From assembly GCA_023423675.1 (NCBI GenBank), contig JAFAFD010000477.1:1-6014 (forward strand): a DNA stretch of 6,014 bases, given 5' to 3'. Source of the DNA: Pseudomonadota bacterium. GTDB taxonomy: Bacteria; Pseudomonadota; Gammaproteobacteria; Xanthomonadales; Xanthomonadaceae. Below are positions 1-5,951 of the stretch, in pieces (position 1 is the stretch's first letter; every line of letters begins with the position of its first letter). The notes beneath the pieces were generated by a model, which saw only the letters and a program-made list of their open reading frames with translations, was not told the DNA's origin and did no database searches. A program made the translations under genes and the position numbers.

Positions 1-4
1 CGCC

Positions 5-21
5 GCCCGGCGCCGCCGGGC
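5..21. repeat. G+C-only inverted repeat upstream of nadE
   Basis: GCCCGGCG (5-12) and CGCCGGGC (14-21) are perfect reverse complements around one base, so a hairpin with a slightly opened loop is possible. Positions 1-38 contain no A or T at all. No T-run follows, so this is not a standard intrinsic terminator. It may belong to the 3' end of an unseen upstream gene or to its intergenic spacer. In such G+C-rich sequence a short inverted repeat can also arise by chance. Confidence 0.3.
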
Positions 22-50
22 CCCGCCCCGCCGGGCGCACGGCGCGGCGT

Positions 51-56
51 TACAAT
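51..56 (+). promoter_or_regulatory. Possible -10 box of nadE
   Basis: TACAAT matches the sigma-70 -10 consensus TATAAT at five of six positions. It lies 30 bases before the nadE ATG, so a transcript would start near 63 and have a leader of about 24 bases. No recognisable -35 box exists at the usual distance, because positions 28-33 are pure G and C. This is a candidate only, based on sequence likeness. Confidence 0.35.
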
Positions 57-86
57 GGCCGCATTGCAACCACAGGCTGGATTCCC

Positions 87-1721
87 ATGGCTTCGATCCG
101 CATCGCGATGGCGCAGTTCGACTTTCCCGTCGGCGATGTCGCCGGCAACACCGAGCGCATCATCGAGATGATCGGCCAGGCGCGCGAGGAGTACGGCGCC
201 GAGCTGGTGATGTTCCCTGAGCTGGCAGTGAGCGGCTATCCGCCGGAGGACCTGCTGCTGCGTCCGGGCTTCCTGTACGAGTGCGAGCAGGCGCTGGGCC
301 GCATCGCCGCCGCTTGCCGCGGCATCACTGCCGTGGTCGGCTGGCCGCAGGCCGCCGGTGCGGTGGTCTACAACGCTGCCAGCGTGCTGCGTGACGGCCT
401 GGTCGAGCGCACCTACCGCAAGCGCGAGCTGCCCAACTACGCCGTGTTCGACGAGCGTCGCTATTTCGACGTGGACCCGGACGGCGGCAGCTGCGTGTTC
501 GAGGTCAACGGCGTGCCGGTCGGCCTGCTGATCTGCGAGGACCTGTGGTTCGCCGAGCCGCTGGCCGACACCGTGCGCGAGGGTGCGCAGCTGGTGGTGG
601 TGCCCAACGCCTCGCCGTACGAGCGTGGCAAGCATGCCCAGCGCGATGCCGTGCTGGCCGCGCGCACCCGCGAGAGCGGGGCGGCGATTGCCTACCTCAA
701 CGTGGTCGGTGGTCAGGATGCGCTGGTGTTCGACGGTGCCTCGGTCGTTGCCGATGGCGACGGCACCGTGCACCCGGCGGCGGCGGCGTTCGTTGACCAG
801 TGGCTGGTGGTGGACTACGACGGCGAAACCCGCCGCTTCCTGCCGCACGTGTGGACGGACGATGGCGACGAGAGCATGGACGCGCTGGCCTGGCGTGCGG
901 TGACTCGCGGCATCCAGGACTACTGCCGCAAGAACGGCTTCAAGAAGGTGTGGCTGGGCCTGTCCGGCGGCATCGATTCGGCCCTGGTGCTGGCCCTGGC
1001 CGTCGACGCGCTGGGCGCGGAGAACGTCACCGCCGTGCGCCTGCCGTCGCGCTATACCGCCGGCATGTCCAACGATCTGGCTGCCGAGCAGTGCGAGGCG
1101 CTGGGCGTGAAGCTGGAATCGGTCTCGATCGAGCCGGCCTTCAAGGGCCTGATGGAAGCGCTGGGGCCGATGTTCGAAGGCACCACGCCGGACGTGACCG
1201 AAGAGAACCTGCAGTCGCGCAGCCGTGGCGTGATCCTGATGGCGCTGGCCAACAAGTTCGGCGGCCTGCTGCTGACCACCGGCAACAAGAGCGAGTACGC
1301 GGTGGGCTACGCCACCATCTACGGCGACATGTGCGGTGGCTACGCGCCGCTGAAGGATCTGTACAAGACGGAGGTGTTCGGGCTGTCCAAGTGGCGCAAC
1401 ACCGTGGGCGGCGCGCCGGTTATCCCGCCGGCGGTGATCAGCCGCCCGCCGTCGGCCGAACTGCGCGACAACCAGCTGGATCAGGATTCGCTGCCGGCCT
1501 ACGACGTGCTGGACGGCATCCTGTACCGCTACGTGGACCAGGAGCAGTCGCGCACGGAGATCGTCGCCGCCGGCTACGACGCGGCCGTGGTCGACCGCGT
1601 GCTGCGCCTGGTGCGCATCAGCGAGTGGAAGCGGCACCAGGCCGCGCCGGGCCCGAAGGTCTCGCGCCGGGCGTTCGGCCGCGAGCGGCGGTACCCGATC
1701 AGTAATGGTTACAGGGGCTGA
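87..1721 (+). CDS. nadE: Glutamine-dependent NAD+ synthetase
   Basis: Cytoplasmic enzyme catalysing the last step of NAD+ synthesis: nicotinic acid adenine dinucleotide is adenylated with ATP and amidated with ammonia released from glutamine. The 544-residue protein has two domains. Residues 4 to about 255 form a nitrilase-type glutaminase with the expected Glu-Lys-Cys triad: E45 in FPELAVSGYP, K112 in YRKRELPNY, and C150 in LLICEDLW. Residues about 265-544 form the synthetase domain with the ATP-pyrophosphatase P-loop SGGIDS (293-298), TTGNKSE (397-403), GDMCGGYAPLKDLYKT (413-428) and the C-terminal FGRERRYPI (530-538). The length fits the shorter two-domain class, not the roughly 680-residue mycobacterial form or the 275-residue ammonia-only form. 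The ATG at 87 is chosen because the first beta-strand (IRIAMAQFDFPVGD) starts at once; only a weak AGG (74-76) precedes it. The gene faces the lipase convergently. All key residues are present. Confidence 0.97.
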   Translation: MASIRIAMAQFDFPVGDVAGNTERIIEMIGQAREEYGAELVMFPELAVSGYPPEDLLLRPGFLYECEQALGRIAAACRGITAVVGWPQAAGAVVYNAASVLRDGLVERTYRKRELPNYAVFDERRYFDVDPDGGSCVFEVNGVPVGLLICEDLWFAEPLADTVREGAQLVVVPNASPYERGKHAQRDAVLAARTRESGAAIAYLNVVGGQDALVFDGASVVADGDGTVHPAAAAFVDQWLVVDYDGETRRFLPHVWTDDGDESMDALAWRAVTRGIQDYCRKNGFKKVWLGLSGGIDSALVLALAVDALGAENVTAVRLPSRYTAGMSNDLAAEQCEALGVKLESVSIEPAFKGLMEALGPMFEGTTPDVTEENLQSRSRGVILMALANKFGGLLLTTGNKSEYAVGYATIYGDMCGGYAPLKDLYKTEVFGLSKWRNTVGGAPVIPPAVISRPPSAELRDNQLDQDSLPAYDVLDGILYRYVDQEQSRTEIVAAGYDAAVVDRVLRLVRISEWKRHQAAPGPKVSRRAFGRERRYPISNGYRG

Positions 1722-1731
1722 GGAAGCGCAG

Positions 1732-1754
1732 GTAGTGCCGGCCGCTGGCCGGCA
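1732..1754 (+). repeat. SMAG-type REP palindrome, first of an inverted pair
   Basis: A GTAG head (1732-1735) is followed by a perfect 8-bp stem, TGCCGGCC (1736-1743) and GGCCGGCA (1747-1754), with a GCT loop. This is the architecture of the SMAG palindromes that occur in very many copies in Stenotrophomonas maltophilia. It starts 10 bases after the nadE stop codon, so it will form a hairpin in the nadE mRNA 3' end, where it could stabilise the transcript or help to end it. No T-tract follows. Confidence 0.8.
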
Positions 1755-1770
1755 ACCCGATGCACCGCGC

Positions 1771-1793
1771 ATCCACGCATGGCGTGGATCTAC
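1771..1793 (-). repeat. SMAG-type REP palindrome, second of the pair, containing the lipase stop codon
   Basis: Read on the minus strand this is GTAG, then ATCCACGC, a CAT loop and GCGTGGAT: a GTAG head with a perfect 8-bp stem. It points against the element at 1732-1754, from which 16 bases separate it, so the two GTAG heads lie on the outside. Its stem sequence differs from its partner's, so the pair is not a simple inverted duplication. The TAG of the head is the stop codon of the lipase gene (1792-1790), so the hairpin begins immediately after translation ends. Confidence 0.82.
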
Positions 1794-2992
1794 GGCGCCG
1801 CGTCCAGCAACCGCTCCAGCGCCGCAGCCTCAGCCGCTTCATTGAACCGCCCATCCCCCAGTCGCGCACGCACGAAGGCCAGGCCGTCGGCCGCGGCGGC
1901 ATCCAGCGTGCCACCGTGGTCGACCGCATAGCGCCGGAACGCCACCGGCTCGCCACGCAGGGTCAGGCCGGCGGCATACAGCAGGGTGGTCAGGTAGGGC
2001 ACGTCGCGGTCCTCGCTGCCGTGCCCCAGCATCAGCGGCTGGCTGAAGCCCTTGCGCGGCACGCCCAGATAGTCGTGCAGCACGGCCCAGATGCCGGGCA
2101 CCTGGGCCAGCGGTGCGCTGAACATCGAGCCGGTATCGGCGCCGTCCAGGGTCGCGGCCAGTTCGCCCAGGCACTGCTGGCGGGCCAGCGCGACCCGTGC
2201 GCGCCCGGCATCGCTGAGCACCCGGTCGATCTGCGGGGCGACCTGCAGCAAGCCGTCCAGCAGGTAGGCGTGGTATGCATTGACCGCGCCGGGGTTGGGC
2301 GTGCGGTTGTCAGGCGTCATCACCAGCGCGGTCAGCTCGACCGCCGTGGGCGTGCCGGTGGTGAAGCTGCCGCGGTACTGCAGCGACGGGCCACCATGGG
2401 AGGCGGCCAGATGGCCTGCGGTCAACGCCGCTGCGCCGCCCTGTGAATGGCCGACTGATACCCAGCGCGGCGACAGCGCCGTCGTACCCAGGAAGTTGCG
2501 GCTGGCCTTTACCAGATCGATGGCGTTGCGCGCGGCGGTACGCACGTGCAGGTAGGCGTGGTTGCCGGGGCTGCCCAGCCCCTGGTAGTCGGCGGCGACC
2601 ACGGCGTAGCCCTGGGCCAGGAACTGGTCGAGGAAGCGCCCGTCGCGTTCGGGCTGGTAGGGGCCGGATACCGAGGGCGCGCAGCGATCGGCAATGCCCT
2701 GGGTGCCATGTGCCCACGACACCATCGGCCAGCCACCGATGGGCGGTGCGCCGGCCGGCAGGTACAGCAGGCCGGTGCCTTCGGCCAGCTGGCCGCGATG
2801 GTCGGGGGTGCGGTAGTGGAGTTTGTAGGCCTGCGCGGCCAGGGAGGGCACCCAGGTGGCCTGATATGGCGCGGCCGACAGCAGGTCGCCCGGGGCGGCC
2901 GACGCAGCGGCGGCAGGGCTTGCTGCCTGCCCCAGGAGGGCGGCGGCGATCAGCGTGGGGACAAGCCGGAAACGGCGGGATGGTCGGGACAT
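1790..2992 (-). CDS. Exported secretory-lipase-family (LIP) alpha/beta hydrolase
   Basis: Predicted serine esterase or lipase of 400 residues. It opens with a signal peptide: a basic start (MSRPSRRFR), a hydrophobic core (about 10-24) and an alanine-rich cleavage region near residue 30. The mature part shows the oxyanion-type AHGTQG (94-99), the nucleophile elbow GHSQGG with S183, a likely acid D328 in SEDRDVPY, and a likely base H359 in YAVDHGG. The order and the DxxVPY context match the secretory lipase family that includes Candida antarctica lipase A. C104 and C274 are the only cysteines, so a disulfide after export is likely. The ATG at 2992 is supported by AAGGAG five bases upstream. An intrinsic terminator and about 200 bases separate it from bamD, so it is probably transcribed alone. 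The stop codon lies in a SMAG palindrome. Family is well supported; the substrate (triglyceride, short-chain ester or other) cannot be read from the sequence. Confidence 0.9.
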   Translation of the reverse strand: MSRPSRRFRLVPTLIAAALLGQAASPAAAASAAPGDLLSAAPYQATWVPSLAAQAYKLHYRTPDHRGQLAEGTGLLYLPAGAPPIGGWPMVSWAHGTQGIADRCAPSVSGPYQPERDGRFLDQFLAQGYAVVAADYQGLGSPGNHAYLHVRTAARNAIDLVKASRNFLGTTALSPRWVSVGHSQGGAAALTAGHLAASHGGPSLQYRGSFTTGTPTAVELTALVMTPDNRTPNPGAVNAYHAYLLDGLLQVAPQIDRVLSDAGRARVALARQQCLGELAATLDGADTGSMFSAPLAQVPGIWAVLHDYLGVPRKGFSQPLMLGHGSEDRDVPYLTTLLYAAGLTLRGEPVAFRRYAVDHGGTLDAAAADGLAFVRARLGDGRFNEAAEAAALERLLDAAP

Positions 2993-2997
2993 GCGGG

Positions 2998-3003
2998 CTC
3001 CTT
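2998..3003 (-). promoter_or_regulatory. Shine-Dalgarno site of the lipase gene
   Basis: The minus strand reads AAGGAG, five bases before the ATG at 2992-2990. This is a near-ideal ribosome binding site and fixes the start, which is also where the signal peptide begins. It is the only strong Shine-Dalgarno match before any gene in the window. Confidence 0.8.
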
Positions 3004-3115
3004 ACCGGCCGGGATGGCCGTTGCGCCGCAGTCTGGAGGTGCGCCACCGGTGCCGGCTGCGAACGACGTCGCAATGGCCGGGGATTCGTAGAAGTCCTAG
3101 GGGCCGGTTGCGCGG

Positions 3116-3148
3116 CCCAGACGAGCTTCAGTCGAGCGTCAGTCGAGC
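3116..3148. repeat. Degenerate 11-bp tandem repeat, three units, next to a SMAG palindrome
   Basis: On the minus strand three 11-base units follow one another: GCTCGACTGAC (3148-3138), GCTCGACTGAA (3137-3127) and GCTCGTCTGGG (3126-3116). The first two differ at one base; the third is more diverged. The first eight bases of unit one are also the distal arm of the SMAG hairpin at 3141-3163. The array lies between bamD and the lipase, upstream of the lipase start. Confidence 0.65.
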
Positions 3149-3163
3149 ATGGCTCGACTCTAC
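3141..3163 (-). repeat. SMAG-type REP palindrome downstream of bamD
   Basis: On the minus strand it reads GTAG, AGTCGAGC, a CAT loop, then GCTCGACT: again a GTAG head with a perfect 8-bp stem. The CAT loop and orientation are shared with the element at 1771-1793, but the stem sequence differs. It follows directly after the bamD terminator hairpin in the direction of bamD transcription, and lies about 150 bases upstream of the lipase start. Confidence 0.8.
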
Positions 3164-3194
3164 AAAAGGGAAGGGCCCCTTGCGGGGCCCTTTT
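3164..3194 (-). terminator. Intrinsic terminator of bamD
   Basis: AAGGGCCCC (3171-3179) and GGGGCCCTT (3184-3192) form a perfect 9-bp stem. On the minus strand the loop reads GCAA, a stable GNRA-type tetraloop, and the stem is followed by CCC and then TTTT (3167-3164). The hairpin begins only a few bases after the bamD stop codon at 3199-3197. The opposite strand carries an even better T-rich tail (3191-3207), so the element could stop transcription in both directions. It should insulate the lipase gene from bamD. Confidence 0.75.
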
Positions 3195-3196
3195 CT

Positions 3197-4081
3197 TTAT
3201 TTCTTTTCCAGCCGCGCGTTGCGCTGACCGGTGCTGGCCGACTTCTCGCCGGCAAACGGGTTCAGCTTGCGGATCATCCACGGGTACTTCGGCGAATTGC
3301 CTTCCAGCCACGGGTGCTGCGGCTGGTTCAGCGTCAGCACGCGACGGGCGTCGTCGGCCAGTGTCTTGTTGCCCAGGTGGGTGTAGGACTCGCCCAGCAC
3401 CGCCACGGCGTCGTACTGGAAGGCGCTCTGCGGGTAGGTTTCCAGCAGGTAGTTGGCGCGGCCGGCGGCCGAGACATAGGCGCCGCGACGCAGGTAGTAC
3501 AGGGCGTTGTCCAGCTCGTGCTGGGCGAACACGTCACGCAGCTCGATCATGCGCTGGCGCGCATCGGCGGCGTAGCGGCTGTTCGGGTAGCGGTCGACCA
3601 CGATGTTGAAGTCCGAATACGCCTGGTGCGGCGTGGACAGATCGCGGCGGCTCGGGTCCAGAGACCATACGCGACGCAGGAAAACCGTATTGCGGTTGGA
3701 ATTGGCCAGGCCGCGCAGGTAGTACAGGTACGCGATGTTGCGGTGGGTCGGGTAGGTACGGATGAAGCGGTCGATGCTCGACACGGCGTCATCGTGCTTG
3801 CCGGCCTTGTACTGGGCGTAGGCGGTTTCGATCATCGCCTGCTCGGTGTACGGGCCGTACGGGTACTGGGCCACCAGGCGGCGGAAGCTGGCTTCGGCGC
3901 CACTCCAGTTGCCACCCTGCATCAGCGTGTGGCTCTTGTCGTACAGTTGTTCGACCGGCGTTCCTTCATCGGGGCGATCACCTTTGGCGCCGCGATGGCA
4001 ACCAGTGGCGGCGATGACCAGCACCAGCAGCAGGGCGGTGAGGCGGACGGGCGCGGAGAGCATGGCGGAGCGTCGGATCAT
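3197..4081 (-). CDS. bamD: Outer membrane protein assembly factor BamD (ComL/YfiO)
   Basis: Essential lipoprotein of the BAM complex, which folds and inserts beta-barrel proteins into the outer membrane; it is anchored to the inner leaflet facing the periplasm and binds BamA. With the start at 4081 the protein has 294 residues. A hydrophobic stretch (about 14-26) ends in an AATGC lipobox-like sequence with C28 as the lipidation site; alanine at the -3 position is less usual than leucine. The mature part consists of tetratricopeptide-like helical repeats: EQLYDKSHTLMQGGNWSGA (44-62), then QAMIETAYAQYKAGKHDDAV (81-100), and later units to about residue 250. The reading frame stays open to 4171, but that extension puts 30 residues before a normal signal peptide, so M at 4081 is preferred; ATG at 4063 is also possible. 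No clear Shine-Dalgarno site precedes any of them. It lies divergent to rluD, as in E. coli. Confidence 0.93.
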   Translation of the reverse strand: MIRRSAMLSAPVRLTALLLVLVIAATGCHRGAKGDRPDEGTPVEQLYDKSHTLMQGGNWSGAEASFRRLVAQYPYGPYTEQAMIETAYAQYKAGKHDDAVSSIDRFIRTYPTHRNIAYLYYLRGLANSNRNTVFLRRVWSLDPSRRDLSTPHQAYSDFNIVVDRYPNSRYAADARQRMIELRDVFAQHELDNALYYLRRGAYVSAAGRANYLLETYPQSAFQYDAVAVLGESYTHLGNKTLADDARRVLTLNQPQHPWLEGNSPKYPWMIRKLNPFAGEKSASTGQRNARLEKK

Positions 4082-4194
4082 GGGGTCAAGGCGGGACGCG
4101 TCTGGAATACGAATGGTCGATGATAGCCTAGTGTCCTGTCCAGCGACTGAAACCGGTCGACCGGACCCCAAAATTTCGAAGATACCCCCCTGCC
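4082..4194. promoter_or_regulatory. Divergent bamD / rluD promoter region
   Basis: This 113-base spacer separates the divergent starts and must hold the promoters of both genes unless rluD is read from further away. It contains an A+T-richer patch (4170-4180) before rluD and a minus-strand TATCAT (4125-4120) that could be a bamD -10 box, giving a leader of about 30 bases. I see no matching -35 box for either direction, and no Shine-Dalgarno site before either start. The exact promoter positions are therefore inferred, not seen. Confidence 0.45.
4153..4164. promoter_or_regulatory. 12-bp perfect palindrome in the divergent spacer
   Basis: CCGGTCGACCGG is its own reverse complement and lies 31 bases before the rluD ATG and 72 bases before the bamD ATG. 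Such symmetry can be a binding site for a dimeric regulator, but no known operator is recognised here. A GGTCGA half-like copy occurs 40 bases to the left (4115-4120). Confidence 0.3.
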
Positions 4195-5184
4195 ATGTCT
4201 GAACAATCCTCCGAATCGGCCCGCCAGGCCATCGTCCCCGACACCTCCGCCGGCCGCCGTTTCGACGCGGTCGTGGCCGAGCTGTTCCCCGAATACTCGC
4301 GCTCGCGCCTGACTGACTGGATCAAATCCGGCGATGTGCTGCTGGACGGCGCCCAGGCCCGCCCGCGCGATCCGCTGCGCGGCGGTGAAGTCGTCACCCT
4401 GACCGTGGTGATGGAAACCCAGACCGACGCCCAGCCCGAGGACATCCCGCTGGACGTGCTGTTCGAGGACGAGCACCTGCTGGTGATCAACAAGCCGGTC
4501 GGCTTGGTGGTCCACCCGGGCGCCGGCAACCACAGCGGCACCCTGGTCAACGCGCTGCTGTACCGCGACCCGTCGGTGGCGGTGCTGCCGCGCGCGGGTA
4601 TCGTGCACCGCCTGGACAAGGACACCAGCGGCGTGATGGTCGTGGCGCGCACCCTGGAAGCGCAGACCGCACTGGTCGAGCAGCTGGCCGTCCGTGACGT
4701 GCACCGCCAGTACCTGGCCATCGTGATGGGCGCACTGGTGGCCGGTGGTACCGCCGATGCCCCGATCGACCGCCACCCGCGCGACCGCCTGAAGATGGGC
4801 GTGCGTGAGGACGGCAAGGAAGCGATCACCCATTACCGCCTGCGCGAGCGCTTCCGTGCGCACACCGCGCTGGAGTGCCGCCTGGAAACCGGCCGCACCC
4901 ACCAGATCCGCGTGCACATGGCGCACATCCGCCACCCGATCGTGGGTGACCCGCTGTACGGCGGCGCGCTGAAGCTGCCCAAGGGCGCCAGCGAGGAGCT
5001 GGTTGCCGCCCTGCGCGGTTTCAAGCGCCAGGCCCTGCACGCCGAAACCCTGGAGTTCGTGCACCCGATCACCGGCGAACAGGTGCGCAACACCGCACCG
5101 GTGCCGGCCGACATGCTGCACCTGATGAAGGTGCTGCGCGAGGACAGCGCGGCCTTCGCCGAGCGCGAGCGGGACCGCTGGTGA
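4195..5184 (+). CDS. rluD: 23S rRNA pseudouridine synthase RluD
   Basis: Isomerises uridines to pseudouridines in helix 69 of 23S rRNA (positions 1911, 1915 and 1917 in E. coli numbering), a step in maturation of the large ribosomal subunit. The 329-residue protein is close to the E. coli length of 326. An N-terminal S4 RNA-binding domain covers about residues 18-72 ([19 protein letters not shown] ... GDVLLDG). The RluA-family catalytic domain follows, with [11 protein letters not shown] (99-109), the motif HRLDKDTSG (138-146) with the catalytic aspartate D141, [12 protein letters not shown] (231-242) and [11 protein letters not shown] (247-257). RluD is preferred over RluA and RluC because of the length, the S4 domain and the position divergent to bamD and before pgeF. 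The start has no visible Shine-Dalgarno site; the ATG at 4195 is the only one ahead of the S4 domain. It overlaps pgeF, suggesting one transcript. Confidence 0.95.
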   Translation: MSEQSSESARQAIVPDTSAGRRFDAVVAELFPEYSRSRLTDWIKSGDVLLDGAQARPRDPLRGGEVVTLTVVMETQTDAQPEDIPLDVLFEDEHLLVINKPVGLVVHPGAGNHSGTLVNALLYRDPSVAVLPRAGIVHRLDKDTSGVMVVARTLEAQTALVEQLAVRDVHRQYLAIVMGALVAGGTADAPIDRHPRDRLKMGVREDGKEAITHYRLRERFRAHTALECRLETGRTHQIRVHMAHIRHPIVGDPLYGGALKLPKGASEELVAALRGFKRQALHAETLEFVHPITGEQVRNTAPVPADMLHLMKVLREDSAAFAERERDRW

Positions 5185-5951
5185 TGGACGCCGCGCTGCC
5201 TCTGCTGCAGGCCGACTGGCCGGCGCCCCCGGGCGTCCGCGCGCTGACCACGCGTCGGCATGGCGCGGGCATCTCGCCGGCGCCGTTCGCGCAGTTCAAC
5301 CTGGGCAACCGGCACGCGGCCGATGGTGATACCCCGGCCAACGTCGAGCACAACCGGCAGCTGCTGCAGCAGGGCCTGTCCCTGCCGTCGGCACCACACT
5401 GGCTGCGCCAGGTGCATGGCACCACGGTGCTGCGTTTCGATGCCGCCCCGGTGGCTGGCGCCAGCGAGCCGGTTGCCGATGCCGCGGTGACCTCGGTGCC
5501 GGGCGTGGTGCTGGCCATCCTCACCGCCGACTGCCTGCCGGTGGTCTTCGCCGCCGCCGACGGCAGCGAGATCGGTGCGGCGCACGCCGGCTGGCGTGGC
5601 CTGGCCGATTGCATGCTGGAAGACACCGTGTCCGCGATGAACACGCCGGCGGCGCAGCTGCGGGCGTGGCTGGGTCCGGCGGCCGGCCCGCAGGACTATG
5701 AGATCGGCGAAGAGGTCTACCACGCCTTCGTCGGCCATGACCCGGGCGCGGAAGAAGCCTTCGTGGCCACCCGTGAAGGGCACTGGAAAGTGGACCTGTT
5801 TGCCCTGGCCCGGCAGCGGCTGCAGGCGGCGGGGCTGGACCCGCTCAACATCCATGGCGGCACGGTTTCTACCATGGCCGACCCGGACCTGTACTCGCAC
5901 CGTCGTGACCGCCGTACCGGGCGCATGGCGACCCTGGTGTGGATGGAATGA
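5184..5951 (+). CDS. pgeF: Peptidoglycan editing factor PgeF (YfiH, DUF152 / laccase-domain protein)
   Basis: Member of the YfiH family, once annotated as polyphenol oxidase or laccase. In E. coli the protein keeps wrong amino acids (notably L-serine) out of the first position of the peptidoglycan peptide; homologues have purine nucleoside phosphorylase or deaminase activity. The 255 residues carry the metal-site motifs: H78 in WLRQVHG, C117 in LTADCLPV and H134 in AAHAGWRG. GPAAGPQDYEIGEEV (164-178) and the C-terminal RRDRRTGRMATLVWM (240-254) are also typical. The cysteine often seen in the region before the RRD motif is a serine here (TVST). The ATG at 5184 shares one base with the rluD TGA; a GTG three bases earlier (5181) would give one more residue and a four-base GTGA overlap. 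Either way translation is likely coupled to rluD. In many gammaproteobacteria clpB comes next, but the window ends 63 bases after the stop. Confidence 0.93.
   Translation: MDAALPLLQADWPAPPGVRALTTRRHGAGISPAPFAQFNLGNRHAADGDTPANVEHNRQLLQQGLSLPSAPHWLRQVHGTTVLRFDAAPVAGASEPVADAAVTSVPGVVLAILTADCLPVVFAAADGSEIGAAHAGWRGLADCMLEDTVSAMNTPAAQLRAWLGPAAGPQDYEIGEEVYHAFVGHDPGAEEAFVATREGHWKVDLFALARQRLQAAGLDPLNIHGGTVSTMADPDLYSHRRDRRTGRMATLVWME

Noticed and set aside
55..171. Short upstream frame starting at the ATG at 55 and running into nadE
   Set aside because: It overlaps nadE out of frame for most of its length, has no ribosome binding site, and its ATG overlaps the likely -10 box region.
800..1705. Second plus-strand frame of 301 codons within nadE
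   Set aside because: It is in another frame of nadE, whose synthetase-domain motifs are uninterrupted; the alternate translation is R/G/A-rich without motifs. It does not suggest a frameshift.
1732..1793. The palindromes as a CRISPR array
   Set aside because: There are only two units in opposite orientation with different stem sequences and no regular spacers, and no cas genes are nearby.
2443..3609. Plus-strand open frame of 388 codons opposite the lipase and bamD
   Set aside because: It crosses the bamD terminator, a SMAG element and two real genes on the other strand, and its translation is low-complexity R/G/A/P.
3149..4123. Plus-strand open frame of 324 codons opposite bamD
   Set aside because: It mirrors bamD exactly, starts inside a SMAG loop and shows no protein-family motif; bamD is certain.
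4078..5121. Long minus-strand open frame of 347 codons opposite rluD
   Set aside because: It lies fully over rluD, whose conserved motifs are intact. Its translation is rich in Q, H, V, G and A without any recognisable motif, as expected for antisense frames in G+C-rich DNA.
4833..5900. Long minus-strand open frame of 355 codons opposite rluD and pgeF
   Set aside because: It spans the antisense of two well-identified genes and is rich in arginine, with no domain. It is a compositional shadow.
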